Assembly (NCBI RefSeq): GCF_027922305.1
Contig: NZ_BSFK01000005.1
Span: forward strand, 682,001 to 746,000
DNA: 64,000 nt
Origin: Methylopila jiangsuensis
GTDB taxonomy: Bacteria > Pseudomonadota > Alphaproteobacteria > Rhizobiales > Methylopilaceae
Reading direction: 5' to 3'
In this document: piece after piece, positions 43,958 to 56,791 of the stretch
How the letters are laid out: the number at the start of each line of letters is the position of its first letter
How positions within the stretch are numbered: the first letter of the stretch is position 1
Translations under genes and position numbers: made by a program
The notes under the pieces: generated by a model
Told to the model about the DNA's origin: nothing
Database searches by the model: none
The model's input: the letters and a program-made list of their open reading frames with translations, nothing else

Positions 43958-45664
43958 TCAGTCCTCGGAGCCTTCCGAACGCTTCTTGAGCGCGGCGCCC
44001 AGGATGTCGCCGAGAGAGGCGCCCGAGTCGGACGAGCCGTACTGCGCGACGGCCTCCTTCTCTTCCGCGATCTCCAGAGCCTTGATGGACACGGAGACCT
44101 TGTGCGCCTTCTTGTCGAACTGGGTGATGCGGGCGTCGAACTTCTCGCCGACCGAGAACCGCTCGGGGCGCTGGTCGTTGCGCTCGCGGGCGAGATCGGC
44201 GCGGCGGATGAAGGCGGTCAGGTCGGTGTCCTGAATGCGGACCTCGAGACCGCCTTCCTTCACCTCGATCACCTCGCAGGTGACGACGGCGTTCTTGCGA
44301 AGCTCGCCGGTCTCCACGAACGGATCGCCGCCGAGCTGCTTCACGCCGAGCGAGATGCGCTCCTTCTCCACGTCCACGTCGAGGACCTGGGCGCGGACGA
44401 TGTCGCCCTTCTTGAACTCCTCGATCACCTGCTCGCCCGGACGGTTCCAGTCGAGGTCGGACAGGTGGACCATGCCGTCCACATCGCCGTCGAGGCCCAG
44501 GAACAGGCCGAACTCGGTCTTGTTCTTGACCTCGCCCTCGACCTCGGAGCCGACCGGATACTTCTCGATGAAGGCTTCCCACGGGTTCTGCATGGTCTGC
44601 TTCAGGCCGAGCGAGATGCGGCGCTTCACCGGATCGACCTCGAGCACCATCACCTCGACCTCCTGGGAGGTGGCGACGATCTTGCCCGGGTGGACGTTCT
44701 TCTTGGTCCACGACATCTCGGAGACGTGGATCAGGCCCTCGATGCCCGGCTCCAGCTCCACGAAGGCGCCGTAGTCGGTGATGTTGGTCACGCGGCCGGT
44801 GAACTTCACGCCCGCCGGATACTTGGCCTCGATGCCCTGCCACGGATCGGCCAGCAGCTGCTTCATGCCGAGCGAGATGCGGTGGGTCTCGTGGTTGATC
44901 TTGATGATCTTCACCTTCACCTGCTGCCCGATCTGGAGCAGCTCGGTCGGGTGGTTCACGCGGCGCCACGCGATGTCGGTGACGTGCAGCAGGCCGTCGA
45001 TGCCGCCGAGGTCCACGAACGCGCCGTAGTCGGTGATGTTCTTGACGACGCCCTCGATGACCTGGCCCTCTTCGAGGTTCTGGACCAGCTCCTGGCGCAT
45101 TTCGGCGCGGGACTCTTCAAGCACGGTGCGGCGCGACACGACGATGTTGCCGCGGCGGCGATCCATCTTGAGGATCTGGAACGGCTGCGGCGTGCCCATG
45201 AGCGGGCCCACGTCGCGCACCGGGCGGATGTCCACCTGGCTGCGCGGCAGGAAGGCGGTCGCGCCCTCCAGGTCGACGGTGAAGCCGCCCTTGACCTGGT
45301 TGAAGATGACGCCCTCGACCTTCTGGTTGTCGTTGAAGGCCTGCTCGAGCTTGACCCAGCTCTCCTCGCGGCGCGCCTTGTCGCGCGACAGCACGGCCTC
45401 GCCCAGAGCGTTCTCGACGCGCTCCAGATAGACCTCGACCACGTCGCCGACCTTCAGCGGGTTGTCGCGGCCGTGGCCGGTGAATTCCTTGACGGCGACG
45501 CGACCCTCGGTCTTCAGGCCGACGTCGATGACGGCCATGTCCTTCTCGATCGCGGTGACGGTGCCCTTGACGACGGAGCCTTCGGCGACGTCGGCGGTCG
45601 CGAACGACTCTTCGAGCAGCGCGGCGAAATCGTCGCGCGAGGGGGCGGCGGCAGTGGCGTTCAT
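43958..45664 (-). CDS. rpsA: 30S ribosomal protein S1
   Basis: 568 residues, normal for alphaproteobacterial S1. Six S1 RNA-binding repeats, for example GSVVKGTVTAIEKDMAVIDVG, GQVIEGVVKNITDYGAFVDLG, GVKFTGRVTNITDYGAFVELE and GSEVEGEVKNKTEFGLFLGLD. S1 brings mRNA to the 30S subunit. AGGAG lies 5-6 bases before the ATG at 45664; the longer upstream frame is not S1-like. Downstream of cmk, the usual order. Confidence 0.97.
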   Translation of the reverse strand: MNATAAAPSRDDFAALLEESFATADVAEGSVVKGTVTAIEKDMAVIDVGLKTEGRVAVKEFTGHGRDNPLKVGDVVEVYLERVENALGEAVLSRDKARREESWVKLEQAFNDNQKVEGVIFNQVKGGFTVDLEGATAFLPRSQVDIRPVRDVGPLMGTPQPFQILKMDRRRGNIVVSRRTVLEESRAEMRQELVQNLEEGQVIEGVVKNITDYGAFVDLGGIDGLLHVTDIAWRRVNHPTELLQIGQQVKVKIIKINHETHRISLGMKQLLADPWQGIEAKYPAGVKFTGRVTNITDYGAFVELEPGIEGLIHVSEMSWTKKNVHPGKIVATSQEVEVMVLEVDPVKRRISLGLKQTMQNPWEAFIEKYPVGSEVEGEVKNKTEFGLFLGLDGDVDGMVHLSDLDWNRPGEQVIEEFKKGDIVRAQVLDVDVEKERISLGVKQLGGDPFVETGELRKNAVVTCEVIEVKEGGLEVRIQDTDLTAFIRRADLARERNDQRPERFSVGEKFDARITQFDKKAHKVSVSIKALEIAEEKEAVAQYGSSDSGASLGDILGAALKKRSEGSED

Positions 45665-45964
45665 GAAATCTCCTGCCCGATCTTCGGGCGTTCTAAGCGC
45701 CGGCGTTGGTGTTGGTCGAGAAGCGTTGCGCGACGGCGGGTCGGTTGCGCGCCGTCCGGCCTTCAGTGAGGCGCGAACGGCGGGCCGGCGCCTGGACGCC
45801 GCGACCGCGGAAGCTTCATCCGTCCGATATGGCTCTCGCTCATGGAGACCGCGGCGGCCGCGCTGCGCGCAAGCCAATGCCGACAGGCCCCGGCGGCGAC
45901 AAGCCTTCGCCCGGAGTGCGCGGTGGGTAGCAGATCAAGGCCTTGGGCGCAATCGTCGCCGCGG
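45665..45964. other. cmk-rpsA intergenic leader
   Basis: About 300 bp, long for an mRNA leader of rpsA. It is GC-rich with many short self-complementary tracts and could fold for autoregulation, but I recognise no known r-protein leader motif and no gene. Confidence 0.4.
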
Positions 45965-48511
<2,547 letters not shown>

Positions 48512-48672
48512 ACCGCGCATCGAATCGTGGTTCTAGGAGCGCCGCCCCGGTCCACATGGGGCGGCGGCCTCGCCGGCCTCAAGCCTAGGCGAGGCGCTTC
48601 CTGTTTCGACGGGACGCACTGACTGTCCGGTCCGCGGCCTAATCCCAACGCCGCATCAGACCGCACCCCGGT

Positions 48673-48748
<76 letters not shown>

Positions 48749-48911
48749 TTTTTCCGTCACGCCCTCGCAAGAGGCTGACTTTAGACGCTGACCGCCAAGG
48801 TTCGCGTCTGCGGCTCCGACTTCGCCGACACCCGGCGACAACAGAGCCGACTGCAAGTTTTACGTCCGGTCCGCGGCTCGATCCCAACGCCGCAGCGGAC
48901 CGCACCCCGGT

Positions 48912-49610
<699 letters not shown>

Positions 49611-49639
49611 CCTTTCCCTCGAGCCGATGCTGGACAGTC

Positions 49640-49705
49640 CCTCACTCCCTATGAAAAGGCGCTCTATCGGCAGCGCCACAAGGTCGAGAACCTCTTGGGT
49701 TCAAA
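49640..49705 (+). mobile_element. IS5-type transposase fragment (C-terminal)
   Basis: LTPYEKALYRQRHKVENLLG matches the conserved stretch near the C-terminus of IS5-family DDE transposases (YxRQRHKIENxFGKLKDWR), which contains the catalytic Glu. Similarity stops on both sides, so it is a short scar with no intact gene. Confidence 0.65.
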
Positions 49706-49879
49706 AGCCGCACCGCAAGTCAGCTTTCGGGCTCAAGGATCAGAACGGAGAGATCGTTCGCCTGTCTCACTGGCATGCCCAATTGGATTGGAACAAGTAT
49801 AAACTATTGAAAACGTTTATCCTTTCTTGGAAGGCGTGTTACCGCTAGGGCGTAGCTGACGATCGACGCCGGACCCGTA

Positions 49880-50398
49880 ATGCGCCGCTGGAACCTCGAC
49901 GCCCTGTTTCGCCAAAGCGCCAAGGCGATCGGCTGCGGCCTCGTCCGGCGCGGGATGTCGCCCGACGCAGCCGGGGACATCGTCCAGGACGCCTTCGTGC
50001 GCCTGATGACCGCCTCGACCAACGACCCGCAGGACGCCCGCCAGGACGATCGGCCGGAGGGCTATCTCGCCATGGTCGCCCGCAACCTCGCGCTCGACGC
50101 CGCCCGCCGGGAGCGCATCGCGCCGTTCGCTTCCGTTTCTCCGGAGGCGCTGGCGCTCGCGGCCGATCCCGAGCCCTCGTCCGAACGGCGGTTGGCCGAT
50201 CGGCAGCGCCTCGCGCTGGCGATGGCGGCCCTCGACGAACTGCCCGAGCGCACACGTCGGGCGTTCGAGCTCAACCGGATGCAGGGTCTCACCCTGGCCG
50301 AGGTTGGGCGCGAGCTTGGCCTCTCCACCTCACGCGCCGGAGCGTTGGTGAAGGAGGCCTACTCCCACCTCCGAAGCCGGACGGCCGCCGGCGCGTGA
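49880..50398 (+). CDS. FecI-type ECF sigma factor (module 1)
   Basis: 172 residues. Sigma2 region (about 10-80): ALFRQSAKAIGCGLVRRGMSPDAAGDIVQDAFVRL, then YLAMVARNLALDAARRER. Sigma4 region (about 110-160): LDELPERTRRAFELNRMQGLTLAEVGRELGLSTSRAGALVKEA. Directs transcription of the receptor genes when released by FecR-type signalling. Followed 114 bp later by fecR and then the heme-type receptor. AACGAGA/TCTCGTT (50422-50428 and 50443-50449) could form a hairpin between the two. Confidence 0.93.
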   Translation: MRRWNLDALFRQSAKAIGCGLVRRGMSPDAAGDIVQDAFVRLMTASTNDPQDARQDDRPEGYLAMVARNLALDAARRERIAPFASVSPEALALAADPEPSSERRLADRQRLALAMAALDELPERTRRAFELNRMQGLTLAEVGRELGLSTSRAGALVKEAYSHLRSRTAAGA

Positions 50399-50512
50399 TC
50401 GCAGCCGTCGCGGCGCGCCCGAACGAGAAATCCGCTATCCTCTCTCGTTATCGCTAGTGTAAGCGACCGGGCGGCGCCGTGGGCGCAAGGCCTTTTGTGA
50501 GCCGGACCGAGG

Positions 50513-51439
50513 ATGGCGGAGCTGCTGCGCGACGACGACGGCCTCTGGAGCGAGGCGTTTGATCTTTTGCTCCGGCTTCAGGCTGATCCCGACAATCCGG
50601 TCGCGCGCGAGACCGCGGAGCGGTGGCTCGCGCGCAGCGCAGACCACCGCCGGGTCTGGGGCGAAGCGATCCGCCTGCACGAGTTGGGAGGCGAGGCGCT
50701 CGCCGCCCGGAGCGCGCCGCAACCTCGCGTTCCGTCGCGCCGGCGCGTCCTCGCCGGCGGCGGCGCGGCGCTCGCAGCCGGCGCCGCCGGGGCCGTCGTT
50801 CTCCCTGGCGCCATCGTCCGGGCGCGCGCCGACGTGGCGACGGGGGTCGCGGAGCGCCGTCAGGTCACCCTGCCGGACGGCTGCCCGGCGGAGCTCGGGC
50901 CCGAGACCGCCCTGCGTTACGATTTCTCCGACACCCGCCGCTCGGTCGAGCTGCTTCGCGGCATGGCCTATTTCGAGCCCCTCCCCGGCGCCCAGGCCTT
51001 CGTCGCCATCGCCGCCGGGGTCAAGGCCTCCACCGCGAGCGCGGCGTTCGAGATCCGGGAAGAGGCGGGCGTCGTCACCGTCGGCGTGGAGCGCGGGCTG
51101 GTCGAGATGCCCGCCGCTGGCCGGCTCGGACCGGGAGACTGGTGCGCGTTTGGCGACGACGGCCGCCTGCAGCGCGGGCGCACGCCGGTCGACAGGGTCG
51201 CAGGCTGGCGCCAGGGGCTGATCTTCGCCGACAGCGACACCCTAGCCTCGGTGGCCGCCCGTGTCGCGCGCTGGAGCGCGGCGCGCGTGGTCATCGCGGA
51301 CGCGACCCTCGGCGGCGAGCGGATCAGCGGCGTGTTCGACCCAACCGCGCCGCTCGACGCGCTCGTGGCGGCGGTTGCGCCACTTGGCGGATCGGCGCGC
51401 CCCGTCACCCCCTGGCTCGTCGTACTGTCCCGCTTCTGA
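50513..51439 (+). CDS. FecR-type anti-sigma/sigma regulator (module 1)
   Basis: 308 residues. The N-terminal DUF4880 cytoplasmic part has FDLLLRLQADPDNPVARETAERWLARSADHRRVWGEA. A membrane segment follows (GGAALAAGAAGAVVLPGAIV, about 83-103). The periplasmic FecR domain has RRQVTLPDGCPAELGPETALRYDF and the C-terminal RVAGWRQGLIFADSDTLASV. It senses the loaded receptor's signalling domain and controls the adjacent sigma factor. Confidence 0.92.
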   Translation: MAELLRDDDGLWSEAFDLLLRLQADPDNPVARETAERWLARSADHRRVWGEAIRLHELGGEALAARSAPQPRVPSRRRVLAGGGAALAAGAAGAVVLPGAIVRARADVATGVAERRQVTLPDGCPAELGPETALRYDFSDTRRSVELLRGMAYFEPLPGAQAFVAIAAGVKASTASAAFEIREEAGVVTVGVERGLVEMPAAGRLGPGDWCAFGDDGRLQRGRTPVDRVAGWRQGLIFADSDTLASVAARVARWSAARVVIADATLGGERISGVFDPTAPLDALVAAVAPLGGSARPVTPWLVVLSRF

Positions 51440-51555
51440 GCCTGCGGAGCACATCTGCGCAGGAAATTCCAAAGCGCCGTTCGTTCTCGAAAGCGGGACG
51501 GATCGGACGCACGCGCGCCGCTCCGTCGATCGATCAATCATCGGGGACGACGGGC

Positions 51556-54222
51556 GTGACATCGGGACATCGGAACGGACGAGGCGTCGCTGCGCGCCTT
51601 GCGGCGAGCTTGCTGGCGGGCGCGGCGCTGACCACGTCTGGAGGCGTTAAAGCGCAGACGGCGCCCGAACGCCCGTTCTCGATTCCGGCCGGCCGTCTCG
51701 GCGACGCGCTCGCCGCTTTCGGGCGTCAGGCCGGTCTTCAGCTCGCCTACCGGCCTGATCTCGCCACGGGCAAGACCACCGCAGGCCTGACCGGGCCCGC
51801 GACCCCGGACGCCGCCCTGCGCCGGCTGCTCGCCGGGACGGGGCTGACCTACCAACTCACCTCGGCCCGAACGGCCGTCATCACCGCGCCCGCCGCCTCC
51901 GTGGACGACGCGCCCGACGCGGACGGCTCGCTGGTGCTCAGCCCGATCCAGATCACCGGCGCCGGAGGGGTCTCGCCGGCGGACGCGCCTTACGTGACGC
52001 CGGCGTCGACCGCGCACATCTCGGCCGAAACGATCGAGCGTTTCCGGGGATCGAGCCCGGCCGACATCTTCCGCGGCACGCCCGGCGTCCTGTCGGGCGA
52101 GGCCCGCAACGGCGCCGGGGCGATCGACGTGAACATCCGCGGCATGCAGGGCATGGGCCGCGTCGCCACCACGATCGACGGCGCGGAGAACGCCATGACG
52201 ATCTATCAAGGCTATCAGGGCGTCTCGAACCGCACCTACATGGACCCTGACCTCCTTGGCGGAGTGGACATCATCAAGGGCTCCGACGCGGCGTCCTTCG
52301 GCGTCGCCGGCACGGTCGCGATGCGCACGCTGAACGCCTCGGACCTGGTCGAGGATGGGCGGGACTACGGCGTGCGGGTGAAAGGCGGCTTCGGAACCAA
52401 TACGACCAAGCCGAGCGACAATGCTCAAGGCGGCTACAGCTGGCCGAGCTGGGCCGGCGCGCCGGCCGTCGCCACGCCGTCGTCCAATGGCATGGACAGG
52501 CCGGGCTTCCTCGAGCCGAGCAGCGGGTTCGGCAGCGCCGTCGCGGCTGTGAAGCAAGAGAACTATGAGCTGATCGGCGGCTTCGCCTATCGCAAGCAGG
52601 GCAATTACTTCGCCGGCAAGAACGGAGGAGACGGCGCGAAGCCGGTCCATACCGGGCCGAGGACGGTGTGCAGCTCAACCGGCTGGTGCCAGGGCTGGAC
52701 CGATTACGTCGAGAACGGCGGCCTCACGAACTACCGCGCCGGCGAAGAGGTGCTCAACACGCAGCTCGAGACCAAGTCTTGGCTCTTCAAGGGCACGGTG
52801 CGGTTCGACGACGACCAAAGCCTGCAGGTGGGCTACACCGGCTTCCGCGCGGACACGGGGTCGCAGTTCGCTTCGCGCCTCACCGACGAACGCTCGCAAC
52901 CCTACCAACTGGCGCTGTCCTCGAAGACCGACCTCGACACGCTGACGAGCCGCTACCGCTGGGCGCCGGCCGACAATCCGCTGATCGACCTCAAGGCGAA
53001 CGTTTACTGGAGCCAACTGGAGGTCCGGGGCCCTAACCCCGTCTCCTACGCCGTCTATAAACGGGGCGATTTCCGGCCCGGCTCCGACACCGACATGTGG
53101 GGCGGCGAAATCTCCAACCTGTCGAAGCTCCACCTCGCCTACGGTGATCTCGACCTCACCTACGGCGTCGCCTACCGCGGCGAGGACACTCGGCCGGGCA
53201 AAGGCACCCGTGCGGTCATGTCCTGGCTCGATCCCCGCGACGCCGTGCGCAACGAAGCCGCCGGCTTTGTGAAGTCTTCGTTCAAACCGGTCGACTGGCT
53301 GACGCTCAACGGCGGCCTGCGTTACACGCATTTCTGGTCGAAGGACCGCAACGACCCCGGTGAGGACTGGGATCGCGGCTACGACTACCGCGTCAAGCGC
53401 AGCGAGGGCGGCTTCAGCCCGTCGGTCGGCGTGACGGTCGAGCCGCTCGCCGGGGTTCAGCTCTACACGAACTACTCCAGCACGCTTCGCGCCCCGAGCA
53501 TCATCGAGGCCGCGACCGGCTTCACCATGGGCGTTAGTCCGAACGTGAAGCCCGAACGCTCCCGCAACTGGGAGATCGGAGCGAACTTCCGCAAGGAGGG
53601 CCTGTACGCAGCCGACGACAAGGGAATGATGAAGCTCAGCTACTTCAACTGGGACGTCAAGAATTACATTTCCCGTCACTACACAAGCTATGAGCTGAAC
53701 GGAGCGCTTGTGTCAGGCATGCAGATCTTCAACATAGACAGGGCGAAGTTCGAAGGTCTTAAGTTTTCCGGCGTGTACGAAAACGCAGGTTTCAAAGCCG
53801 AATTTACGGCAAACTATTATCTCGACGTCACCTTCTGCCGCACCGCCGACGCTTGCGAAAGCAAGTCGCTTTACTCCGACTACAGCACGAACCACGTCCC
53901 GCCGGAGTATTCGCTCAGCCTGACGGCTTCGCAGGAGTTCTGGAAAACGCTCACCCTCGGCGGCCGCGTCCAGCATGTGGGCAAGCGCGCCATCGGCCAT
54001 GGCGACGCCACCGCGCAGGGAATGAGCCAGTTCATCGCCTTGGTGGACTGGAAGCCGTACACGCTCGTGGACGTGTTCGCCACATACAAGATCAACGAGT
54101 ATTTCACGGCGAACGTTGGGGTCGAGAACCTGACGGACAAATACTACGTCGACCCGCTGTCTCTCGTTCTGCAGCCGGCGCCCGGCCGGACCTTCACCGC
54201 CTCGCTCACCGCGAAGTTTTGA
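51556..54222 (+). CDS. TonB-dependent outer-membrane receptor, probably for heme (module 1)
   Basis: 888 residues from the GTG at 51556. Signal peptide (about 1-33), STN signalling domain (FSIPAGRLGDALAAFGRQAG, about 40-100), plug with VNIRGMQGMGRVATTIDGAE, and 22-strand barrel ending TFTASLTAKF. STLRAPSIIEA and the heme-oxygenase gene directly downstream suggest a heme ligand (inference). The STN domain fits the adjacent fecI-fecR pair. In-frame sequence upstream of 51556 overlaps fecR and is not receptor-like. Confidence 0.92.
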   Translation: MTSGHRNGRGVAARLAASLLAGAALTTSGGVKAQTAPERPFSIPAGRLGDALAAFGRQAGLQLAYRPDLATGKTTAGLTGPATPDAALRRLLAGTGLTYQLTSARTAVITAPAASVDDAPDADGSLVLSPIQITGAGGVSPADAPYVTPASTAHISAETIERFRGSSPADIFRGTPGVLSGEARNGAGAIDVNIRGMQGMGRVATTIDGAENAMTIYQGYQGVSNRTYMDPDLLGGVDIIKGSDAASFGVAGTVAMRTLNASDLVEDGRDYGVRVKGGFGTNTTKPSDNAQGGYSWPSWAGAPAVATPSSNGMDRPGFLEPSSGFGSAVAAVKQENYELIGGFAYRKQGNYFAGKNGGDGAKPVHTGPRTVCSSTGWCQGWTDYVENGGLTNYRAGEEVLNTQLETKSWLFKGTVRFDDDQSLQVGYTGFRADTGSQFASRLTDERSQPYQLALSSKTDLDTLTSRYRWAPADNPLIDLKANVYWSQLEVRGPNPVSYAVYKRGDFRPGSDTDMWGGEISNLSKLHLAYGDLDLTYGVAYRGEDTRPGKGTRAVMSWLDPRDAVRNEAAGFVKSSFKPVDWLTLNGGLRYTHFWSKDRNDPGEDWDRGYDYRVKRSEGGFSPSVGVTVEPLAGVQLYTNYSSTLRAPSIIEAATGFTMGVSPNVKPERSRNWEIGANFRKEGLYAADDKGMMKLSYFNWDVKNYISRHYTSYELNGALVSGMQIFNIDRAKFEGLKFSGVYENAGFKAEFTANYYLDVTFCRTADACESKSLYSDYSTNHVPPEYSLSLTASQEFWKTLTLGGRVQHVGKRAIGHGDATAQGMSQFIALVDWKPYTLVDVFATYKINEYFTANVGVENLTDKYYVDPLSLVLQPAPGRTFTASLTAKF

Positions 54223-54263
54223 GCCGGCCCGTCCCGAACCAAGCTCCGATCCTGGAAAGTCGA

Positions 54264-54863
54264 ATGGAAACGCTCGATCTCGTCAGCCATGGCGATAGCC
54301 TCTCGAAACGGCTGAAAGCGGACACCGCCGCGCAGCACGAGGAACTGGACGCCGCGATCATGGCGGGGCGGCCGTTCGCGAGCCTGGACCTTTATGGCCG
54401 GTTCCTCGACGTGCAGCGCTCCTTCCACCGGGATATCGACGAGCTCTATGGCGACCCGGAGCTGATCCGGCTCCTTCCGGGCTTGCCCGCGCTGCGGCGT
54501 CTGCCCCTGATCGTTCAGGACCTGGCCGATCTCGGCCTGCCATCCCCGGAGGACGCCGACGCTCCCGTCTTCGCCCAGGGCGAGACCCACGACGTCGCCG
54601 AGGCGCTCGGGTGGCTCTACGTGGCGGAGGGCTCCAATCTCGGCGCGGCGTTCCTGCTCAAGCGGGCGGCGGGGCTCGGCCTGTCCGAAAGCTTCGGCGC
54701 GCGGCATCTGGCGCCCGCCGCCGAGGGACGCGGGCTGAGCTGGCGCACATTCGCCGCAGCGCTCGACGCCGCCCCGCTCGGCGCCACCGGAGCCGCGCGC
54801 GCCTCGCGCGGCGCGCAGGCGGCCTTCGCCCGCATCCGAGGCCGGGTGGCGAAAGCCTTCTGA
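54264..54863 (+). CDS. Biliverdin-producing heme oxygenase
   Basis: 199 residues, HemO/BphO type. The proximal heme ligand is probably His25 in LKADTAAQHEELDAAI. The distal helix GWLYVAEGSNLGAAFLLKRA is the family signature. Splits heme into biliverdin, CO and iron. Starts 41 bp after the receptor and ends 3 bp before tonB, so imported heme would be opened at once. Confidence 0.93.
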   Translation: METLDLVSHGDSLSKRLKADTAAQHEELDAAIMAGRPFASLDLYGRFLDVQRSFHRDIDELYGDPELIRLLPGLPALRRLPLIVQDLADLGLPSPEDADAPVFAQGETHDVAEALGWLYVAEGSNLGAAFLLKRAAGLGLSESFGARHLAPAAEGRGLSWRTFAAALDAAPLGATGAARASRGAQAAFARIRGRVAKAF

Positions 54864-54866
54864 GCC

Positions 54867-55721
54867 ATGGGTCGGACGGCCTCGATCGCAGCGAGCGCGA
54901 CCGACCATGACGTCCTGCGCTGGACGTCGGCCGCGCTCTGGGTGGTCGCCCTGCACGCGGGCGTCGCATGGTGGGCGTTGCGTTCCACGCCGATCGCCCT
55001 GCCTCCCGGCCCGCCGCCGGCGATCATGATCGATCTCGCGCCCCTGCCCGAGGCGGTCGCGACCGACGCCGAGCAATCCGCGCCGGATGAAGTGTTTGCG
55101 GAAGCCGCCGAGGCGGCGGCCGCCTCGCGGTCCGAAGCCATCCCCGACGAGGCTGAGACCGAGGAGCCCGACGAGATCGCGGAGGCGACGACCGATGATG
55201 CGATCGAGCCGGAGTTGCCGGAGCTCGAGGCGGTCGAGGTTCCGCTTCCCACGGCGCGGCCCGAAGTGCGCCGAACCTTGGGAGAGACGCCGCTAAGGCC
55301 AAAGCCCAGGAAGCCCCGTGCGACGCCCTCGGCTCCGAGCGCGCCGCGTCAGGCCTCGGCCGACCGACAGCAGGCGAGCGCGCCGGTCGCTCCGTCGGAC
55401 CGCACCGCCGCTTCCGCAAGCGCCTCCGGCGCCGCCGGCGAAAGTCCCGTGACCTGGCAGGCCCGCCTGATGGCGCATCTGGAGCGGCGCAAGCTCTATC
55501 CGTCCGCCGCCCGCGCCCGAGGGGAGACGGGGACGGCCTACGTGCGGTTCCGCATCGACGGCAAGGGCAACGTGCTGTCGGTCTCGCTCGCGCGGTCGTC
55601 CGGTCATTCCGAGCTCGATCAGGCGGTGCTTTCGCTCGTCCGGCGCGCCTCGCCCGTGCCGGCGCCGCCTCCCCGCGCGCAGAGAATGATCACCGCGCCA
55701 GTACACTTCAGCGTTCGATAA
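54867..55721 (+). CDS. tonB: TonB energy transducer
   Basis: 284 residues. One N-terminal membrane helix (SAALWVVALHAGVAWWAL, with the conserved His) is followed by a long Glu/Ala- and Pro-rich periplasmic linker (about 50-190) and a C-terminal TonB domain. The domain reads LMAHLERRKLYPSAARARGETGTAYVRFRIDGKGNVLSVSL. Carries proton-motive energy from ExbB-ExbD to receptors. No exbB or exbD is adjacent, so it must use ones elsewhere. Confidence 0.92.
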   Translation: MGRTASIAASATDHDVLRWTSAALWVVALHAGVAWWALRSTPIALPPGPPPAIMIDLAPLPEAVATDAEQSAPDEVFAEAAEAAAASRSEAIPDEAETEEPDEIAEATTDDAIEPELPELEAVEVPLPTARPEVRRTLGETPLRPKPRKPRATPSAPSAPRQASADRQQASAPVAPSDRTAASASASGAAGESPVTWQARLMAHLERRKLYPSAARARGETGTAYVRFRIDGKGNVLSVSLARSSGHSELDQAVLSLVRRASPVPAPPPRAQRMITAPVHFSVR

Positions 55722-56138
55722 GGCGCGTCCTATAGGTCGACGCTTTCGATCTTTCGAGCTCCAGGGCGACTTAAGCGGGCCTCGCAACTTCAGGTTTCGA
55801 ATCGGTCCGTGGCGCGCCCCTTCTGGTCCCTCGATCATTGTGAGAGCCCAGCGGGTTGATGGCCGATCTGCTGCGCCGGCGGGAGCGGCCGTGCGGCGAG
55901 CTGATCAAGTCGCGCAGGCGAACGGCCGAGGGGCTCGGGCGCGCCGCTTCCGGCGGTCAATCCCCCGTGCGCCAAGTGCGGCCTGAGGTGGTTGCAGTCG
56001 ATGCGCCGGCGCTCGATGACGGCGCGGGGCTTCGTCCATCTCGCCGCCGTCGTCGACCGGCTCAGATGGACCGAGCCGGCTTCCGCGTAAGCTACGAGGA
56101 TGTCCACCGCAGTTTGGAATTCATATAAAACATTGATC
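55722..56138. other. Intergenic region between the two iron modules, with an IS3-type remnant
   Basis: About 415 bp. On the minus strand near 55945-56030 the reading VIERRRIDCNHLRPHLAHGGLTA resembles the end of IS3-family transposases (WRxDYNxxRPHSxLGxLTP), badly decayed. I see no intact gene. It separates module 1 from module 2. Confidence 0.45.
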
Positions 56139-56167
56139 TTGAAGGGTTTTCATCATTTGGGTATGTA
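56139..56167 (+). promoter_or_regulatory. Candidate promoter of the second FecI gene
   Basis: TTGAAG (56139-56144), 17-base spacer, TATGTA (56162-56167), ending 19 bp before the start codon in a locally A+T-rich stretch. No Fur- or Irr-type box was recognised. Confidence 0.4.
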
Positions 56168-56186
56168 GCCCCGGGCTGAGGGCGGC

Positions 56187-56726
56187 ATGATGAGTGTTTC
56201 GTTTCGGGGCGGGACGGAAGCGCCCGCCGACATGGATGCGCTCTTTCGCGCCTACAGCGACGATCTCAGGCGCTACGCCTATCGACGCCTTCGCGACCCG
56301 GAGGCCGCGGCCGATCTGACGCAGGAGGCGTTTCTCCGTTATGTCGCGAGCCGGCGAGACGAGCGCTCCGACGCGCCCGCGTCCCAGTTCTTCCTTTGGC
56401 GGATCGCGGGCAATCTGATCGTCGATCTCGTGCGTCGGGAGCGCCGCCAGGGGCGCGCTTTGCCGTTGGAGCAGGCGGCGACGCTGGCGGACGCCGCGCC
56501 GCTCGCCGATCAAAGCCTGATCGCCCGGCAGGATTTCGCGCTGCTCAGGGCCGCGCTCGACGGCCTGCCGCCGAAGACGCGGACCGCGCTTCTGCTCAAC
56601 CGCGTGGCGGGCCTTTCCCATGCCGAGATCGCGGCGCGCCTGTCCGTTTCGCCGAGCATGGTCAGCAAGCACATCATGAAGGCGCTCAAGGTCTGCCTCC
56701 AAAGTCTTGACTCGGCGGCCGGCTGA
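56187..56726 (+). CDS. FecI-type ECF sigma factor (module 2)
   Basis: 179 residues. Sigma2: MDALFRAYSDDLRRYAYRRLRDPEAAADLTQEAFLRY and WRIAGNLIVDLVRRERR. Sigma4: LDGLPPKTRTALLLNRVAGLSHAEIAARLSVSPSMVSKHIMKAL. A classic FecI layout. It differs clearly from the module 1 sigma factor, so the two modules are not a recent duplication. Starts the fecI-fecR-receptor-fhuD-fhuB run. Confidence 0.93.
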   Translation: MMSVSFRGGTEAPADMDALFRAYSDDLRRYAYRRLRDPEAAADLTQEAFLRYVASRRDERSDAPASQFFLWRIAGNLIVDLVRRERRQGRALPLEQAATLADAAPLADQSLIARQDFALLRAALDGLPPKTRTALLLNRVAGLSHAEIAARLSVSPSMVSKHIMKALKVCLQSLDSAAG

Positions 56727-56791
56727 TCCCTGTCGGCTTTTGCTCCCCAGACGTCTTAAAGACGGGAAGACCGCGGGAGAACGCCCAGGCG

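Noticed and set aside
43421-45769. Plus-strand open frame of about 780 codons opposite sppA and rpsA
   Set aside because: Antisense to two well-conserved genes; composition dominated by His, Asp and Leu repeats mirroring S1 repeats. No independent evidence.
50623-51555. In-frame extension upstream of the heme-type receptor, overlapping fecR
   Set aside because: The extension is Arg-rich nonsense in another frame of fecR. Signal peptide and STN domain begin only after 51556.
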